34,375 nucleotides of DNA, taken from Pseudorhodobacter sp. (GTDB lineage Bacteria > Pseudomonadota > Alphaproteobacteria > Rhodobacterales > Rhodobacteraceae). Positions 32,355 to 34,375 of the stretch are shown here, one piece after another. The stretch covers positions 1-34,375 of the forward strand of contig JAHEBX010000013.1 of NCBI GenBank assembly GCA_024642045.1, written 5' to 3'. The notes under the pieces are model-generated. The model was given only the letters and a program-made list of their open reading frames with translations, had not been told where the DNA came from and did no database searches. Position 1 is the first letter of the stretch. Each line of letters opens with the position of its first letter. Both the position numbers and the translations under genes were made by a program.

Positions 32355-33680
32355 TTATCTAAATTCAAATCTTTCAAAGTGGATAGAGGCAGGAGATTTC
32401 CCGAGGGACTTCATTCCCTTGAGCAGCGCGTCGCGCATCGGGGCCGGGCCGCAGAACCAAAAACTCGCTGAAGCAGGCTCGAAAGGCAGATAGCTGACCA
32501 GCTTGGCCGCATCAAAACGGCCGTCGGTATCGCTGCAATGTAACACAAGTTTGAAGCCCGGAACACGCTCTTGCGCGGCGCGCAAACGGTCAAGCGCTAC
32601 ACCCTCCTCAGGGTTGCGCATGCAATAGACCATGGTGATCTGCTCGGCGTCTGTGGGTTTCAGGTGATCCGCCCATGCCAGAAACGGCGTAACCCCAATG
32701 CCAGCCGCCACCCAGATCTGCCGGGGCCCGCCGCGATGGTGATGAAACCGCCCATAGCCGCCTTCGATGCGCGCCATATCCCCCACCGCAATCGCATCCC
32801 GCAGCCGGCGTGTGTAATCCCCTAAACCCCGGATCGAAAACTGGATGCCCCCATCAGCGCGCACCTGCGAGACGGTAAAGGGGTGTGGCTCGCCCAAGCC
32901 TTTGGTGGCAAAGCTGACAAAGGCAAAACTGCCGGGCCGCACCTTCAACGGCCTGCCGGTGGGAACCAGATCGACGATGGTGGCGGTCTGATGTTTGTCG
33001 ACACTCACCACCTTGAACCGCCGCCTGCGCAACAGAAAGCCGAACTGAGAATACAGAAACGCCGCCGCACCAATTAGCGCGACAAAGTTCAGATAGGTTG
33101 CAAGAAAGGCGTTGTTGTCAAACGGCGCCTTCACAAAGAACTGGTGAAAGGCAATGCCCAGAAACACGAGGCCAAACAACCGATGCGTTTGCCGCCAGAC
33201 CCCGTAAGGGATCTCCCAAGTGATCTTGGGCATCTTTGGCACCCGCTTGAAAAAGCTGATCAGCCCCAACACAAGCAGCGTGTAAAAGCTGTATTTCGCA
33301 ACCGTAATGGCCAGCTTGCTGATCTCTTGCATGACCTGCAGGCCATCGGTGGCGACCTTGAAATATTGGTGATTGAAGGCCAACACCAGGATCGAAATCC
33401 CCAGCCATTTGTGAACCCAATAGACCTGATCCAACCCACTGAATAGCCGATCGACCCCAGGAAGCCGTGCCGCCAGAACCAGATTGACGCCCATCAGACT
33501 GAACGCCGTAGCCCCCAGCGCGATCACCATCCAGGTGTTGCCCACCAGATGCCCCGCCGCCGCAAAGGCCAGCGCTACTGGCACGAGAATGCCAAAGAGG
33601 GCAATCAGGAGTTTACCTGCCACGAGAATGTTCCATGTCAAAAAAATTCTGTCTAACCAGCCGAGCGTAGGAAATCCCAT
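32355..33680 (-). CDS. Ferric-reductase/NOX-like transmembrane flavocytochrome
   Basis: The 441-residue protein has about six hydrophobic helices. His90/His104 and His166/His179 form two pairs spaced 14 and 13 residues apart, the bis-haem arrangement of ferric reductases and NADPH oxidases. A ferredoxin reductase-like cytoplasmic half follows, with an FAD motif HPFTV at 266-270, a pyridine-nucleotide loop AAGIGVTPF at 325-333 and a C-terminal CGPAPM at 410-415. It should carry electrons from cytoplasmic NAD(P)H across the membrane via haem to an outside acceptor. The start at 33680 is the first Met that precedes the helices, but no good ribosome-binding site is visible there, so a different start is possible. 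It heads the caspase-like operon. Confidence 0.85.
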   Translation of the reverse strand: MGFPTLGWLDRIFLTWNILVAGKLLIALFGILVPVALAFAAAGHLVGNTWMVIALGATAFSLMGVNLVLAARLPGVDRLFSGLDQVYWVHKWLGISILVLAFNHQYFKVATDGLQVMQEISKLAITVAKYSFYTLLVLGLISFFKRVPKMPKITWEIPYGVWRQTHRLFGLVFLGIAFHQFFVKAPFDNNAFLATYLNFVALIGAAAFLYSQFGFLLRRRRFKVVSVDKHQTATIVDLVPTGRPLKVRPGSFAFVSFATKGLGEPHPFTVSQVRADGGIQFSIRGLGDYTRRLRDAIAVGDMARIEGGYGRFHHHRGGPRQIWVAAGIGVTPFLAWADHLKPTDAEQITMVYCMRNPEEGVALDRLRAAQERVPGFKLVLHCSDTDGRFDAAKLVSYLPFEPASASFWFCGPAPMRDALLKGMKSLGKSPASIHFERFEFR

Positions 33681-33741
33681 ATGACAACACAAAGGATTTT
33701 TGCGACAGGATTTGACGAATATCGATGAACCCCCTCTTGAT

Positions 33742-33754
33742 GCGATAAAATCGC
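33742..33754. promoter_or_regulatory. Short inverted repeat in the divergent promoter region
   Basis: GCGATAAAATCGC is an inverted repeat with five-base arms and a three-base centre, in the roughly 105-base gap between the divergent flavocytochrome and dioxygenase genes. It could be an operator for either gene. Short repeats like this arise by chance, so the call is weak. I could not identify a convincing -35/-10 pair. Confidence 0.2.
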
Positions 33755-33786
33755 CGTTGCAGACTTTCGCTGGAAAGTGAGGGGCT

Positions 33787-34375
33787 ATGCAAAACCAAGC
33801 GATTTCTTCCACTCGGAGGTCTCGGGTCTATGCCTTGGCCAGCGCTGTGGATCTGGACGTTCTGCGCCAGCTGACCATGCGTAAGACCGTGTTGGCCGAC
33901 TATCCCTTTGCCGCCGCGGTCGCAAAAAACGTGCTGATCTATGATTGCACCGCCCTGACGCCTTTGCTGGGCGATCCCGACGCGCGATCCGAAGTGATGG
34001 CCGAACTTTCCGATGCGCTGGCAACCGGCCCCGGTGTCGTGGTGCTCAAGCGCGCGGAAACAGACCATGCCATGCTGGACAAGGCATCCGAGATCTTTCG
34101 CGCCCTGATTGACGCACAGAACCGCGCCGGCTCGGGTGGCGGCGATCATTTTGCCAAGCCGGGGGCGAATGATCGGCTGTGGAATTCACTGGAAAAACAT
34201 TGCCTTGCCGACCCTGAAAACTTTGCACGCTATTATGCCAACCCCTTTCTGGCCCTGATTTCCGAGGCTTGGCTTGGCCCGCATTACCAGATGACCGCAC
34301 AGCTGAATGTCGTCAATCCGGGCGGAGCGGCGCAATCGGCGCATCGCGATTATCATCTGGGTTTTCAGACCGCGG
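33787..34375 (+). CDS. Phytanoyl-CoA dioxygenase (PhyH)-family protein (partial)
   Basis: The frame from ATG 33787 is open to the right edge, giving 196 residues before truncation. The end of the visible part, QLNVVNPGGAAQSAHRDYHLGF, contains the H-x-D iron-binding pair of PhyH-type 2-oxoglutarate/Fe(II) dioxygenases. The family oxidises small molecules such as fatty acyl chains, and bacterial members modify osmolytes, antibiotics or other metabolites. The ATG follows GTGAGGGGCT, a fair ribosome-binding site; an internal Met at 33877 is a possible alternative start. It is divergent from the flavocytochrome and probably not part of the protease locus, although it may share the intergenic control region. 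Confidence 0.75.
   Translation, partial: MQNQAISSTRRSRVYALASAVDLDVLRQLTMRKTVLADYPFAAAVAKNVLIYDCTALTPLLGDPDARSEVMAELSDALATGPGVVVLKRAETDHAMLDKASEIFRALIDAQNRAGSGGGDHFAKPGANDRLWNSLEKHCLADPENFARYYANPFLALISEAWLGPHYQMTAQLNVVNPGGAAQSAHRDYHLGFQTA

Noticed and set aside
20554-33680. The caspase-like locus as a phage-defence island
   Set aside because: Caspase-like proteases do occur in defence systems, but here all four have signal peptides and no nucleotide sensor, toxin pore, recombinase or other defence gene lies nearby, so an envelope role fits better.

Overview
The window looks like the chromosome of an alphaproteobacterium, most likely of the Rhodobacterales. The signs are high GC, dense short-gap operons with ATGA overlaps, and proteins such as ClpB, PyrF, MsrA and a DHA2-type transporter of alphaproteobacterial character. 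This placement is inferred from the look of the proteins, not from a marker gene. No phage, insertion sequence or CRISPR array is visible.

Layout. (1) 1-5208, plus strand: a tightly overlapping glycan or sugar-lipid operon: the tail of an unidentified gene, an NAD(P)-binding epimerase-like protein, a TIM-barrel sugar-phosphate isomerase/epimerase, a membrane-anchored family 2 glycosyltransferase, an FAD oxidoreductase, a GtrA-like protein and a second family 2 glycosyltransferase. It faces a large STT3/GT-C-like membrane protein (5205-7028, minus). (2) 7213-9014, plus: a ribokinase-family kinase and a VTT/TVP38-like membrane protein. (3) 9015-9773: a decayed stretch with a short-chain dehydrogenase remnant, an intact tRNA-Thr(CGT) and the 5' half of a second, broken tRNA. 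(4) 9774-12383, minus: clpB with a strong terminator. (5) 12714-17661: a small unknown protein, an operon of a DHA2 transporter, an unknown protein and a TolB-like propeller, then pyrF and an exported MsrA. (6) 17804-20547, plus: a class IV aminotransferase coupled to a sulfotransferase-like protein, then an exported GH3 hexosaminidase (NagZ-like).

(7) 20554-33680, minus, is the most striking part. Seven genes run in one direction with gaps from an 11-base overlap to 61 bases. In order of transcription they are a ferric-reductase/NOX-like transmembrane flavocytochrome, a 1170-residue exported protein with four haem c motifs and a DUF4384-like C-terminus, an OmpA-family protein, and four exported caspase-like (peptidase C14) proteins. 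Each protease keeps its His/Cys dyad but carries a different accessory module: an EF-hand plus DUF4384-like region, twelve cysteine-paired Sel1-type repeats plus a peptidoglycan-binding end, an LprI-like domain, or two SH3-like repeats. The gene set suggests an envelope-located, redox-connected protease system. That reading is an inference from gene content and order; I know of no described system with this composition.

(8) 33787 to the right edge, plus: the start of a phytanoyl-CoA dioxygenase-family protein, divergent from the flavocytochrome.
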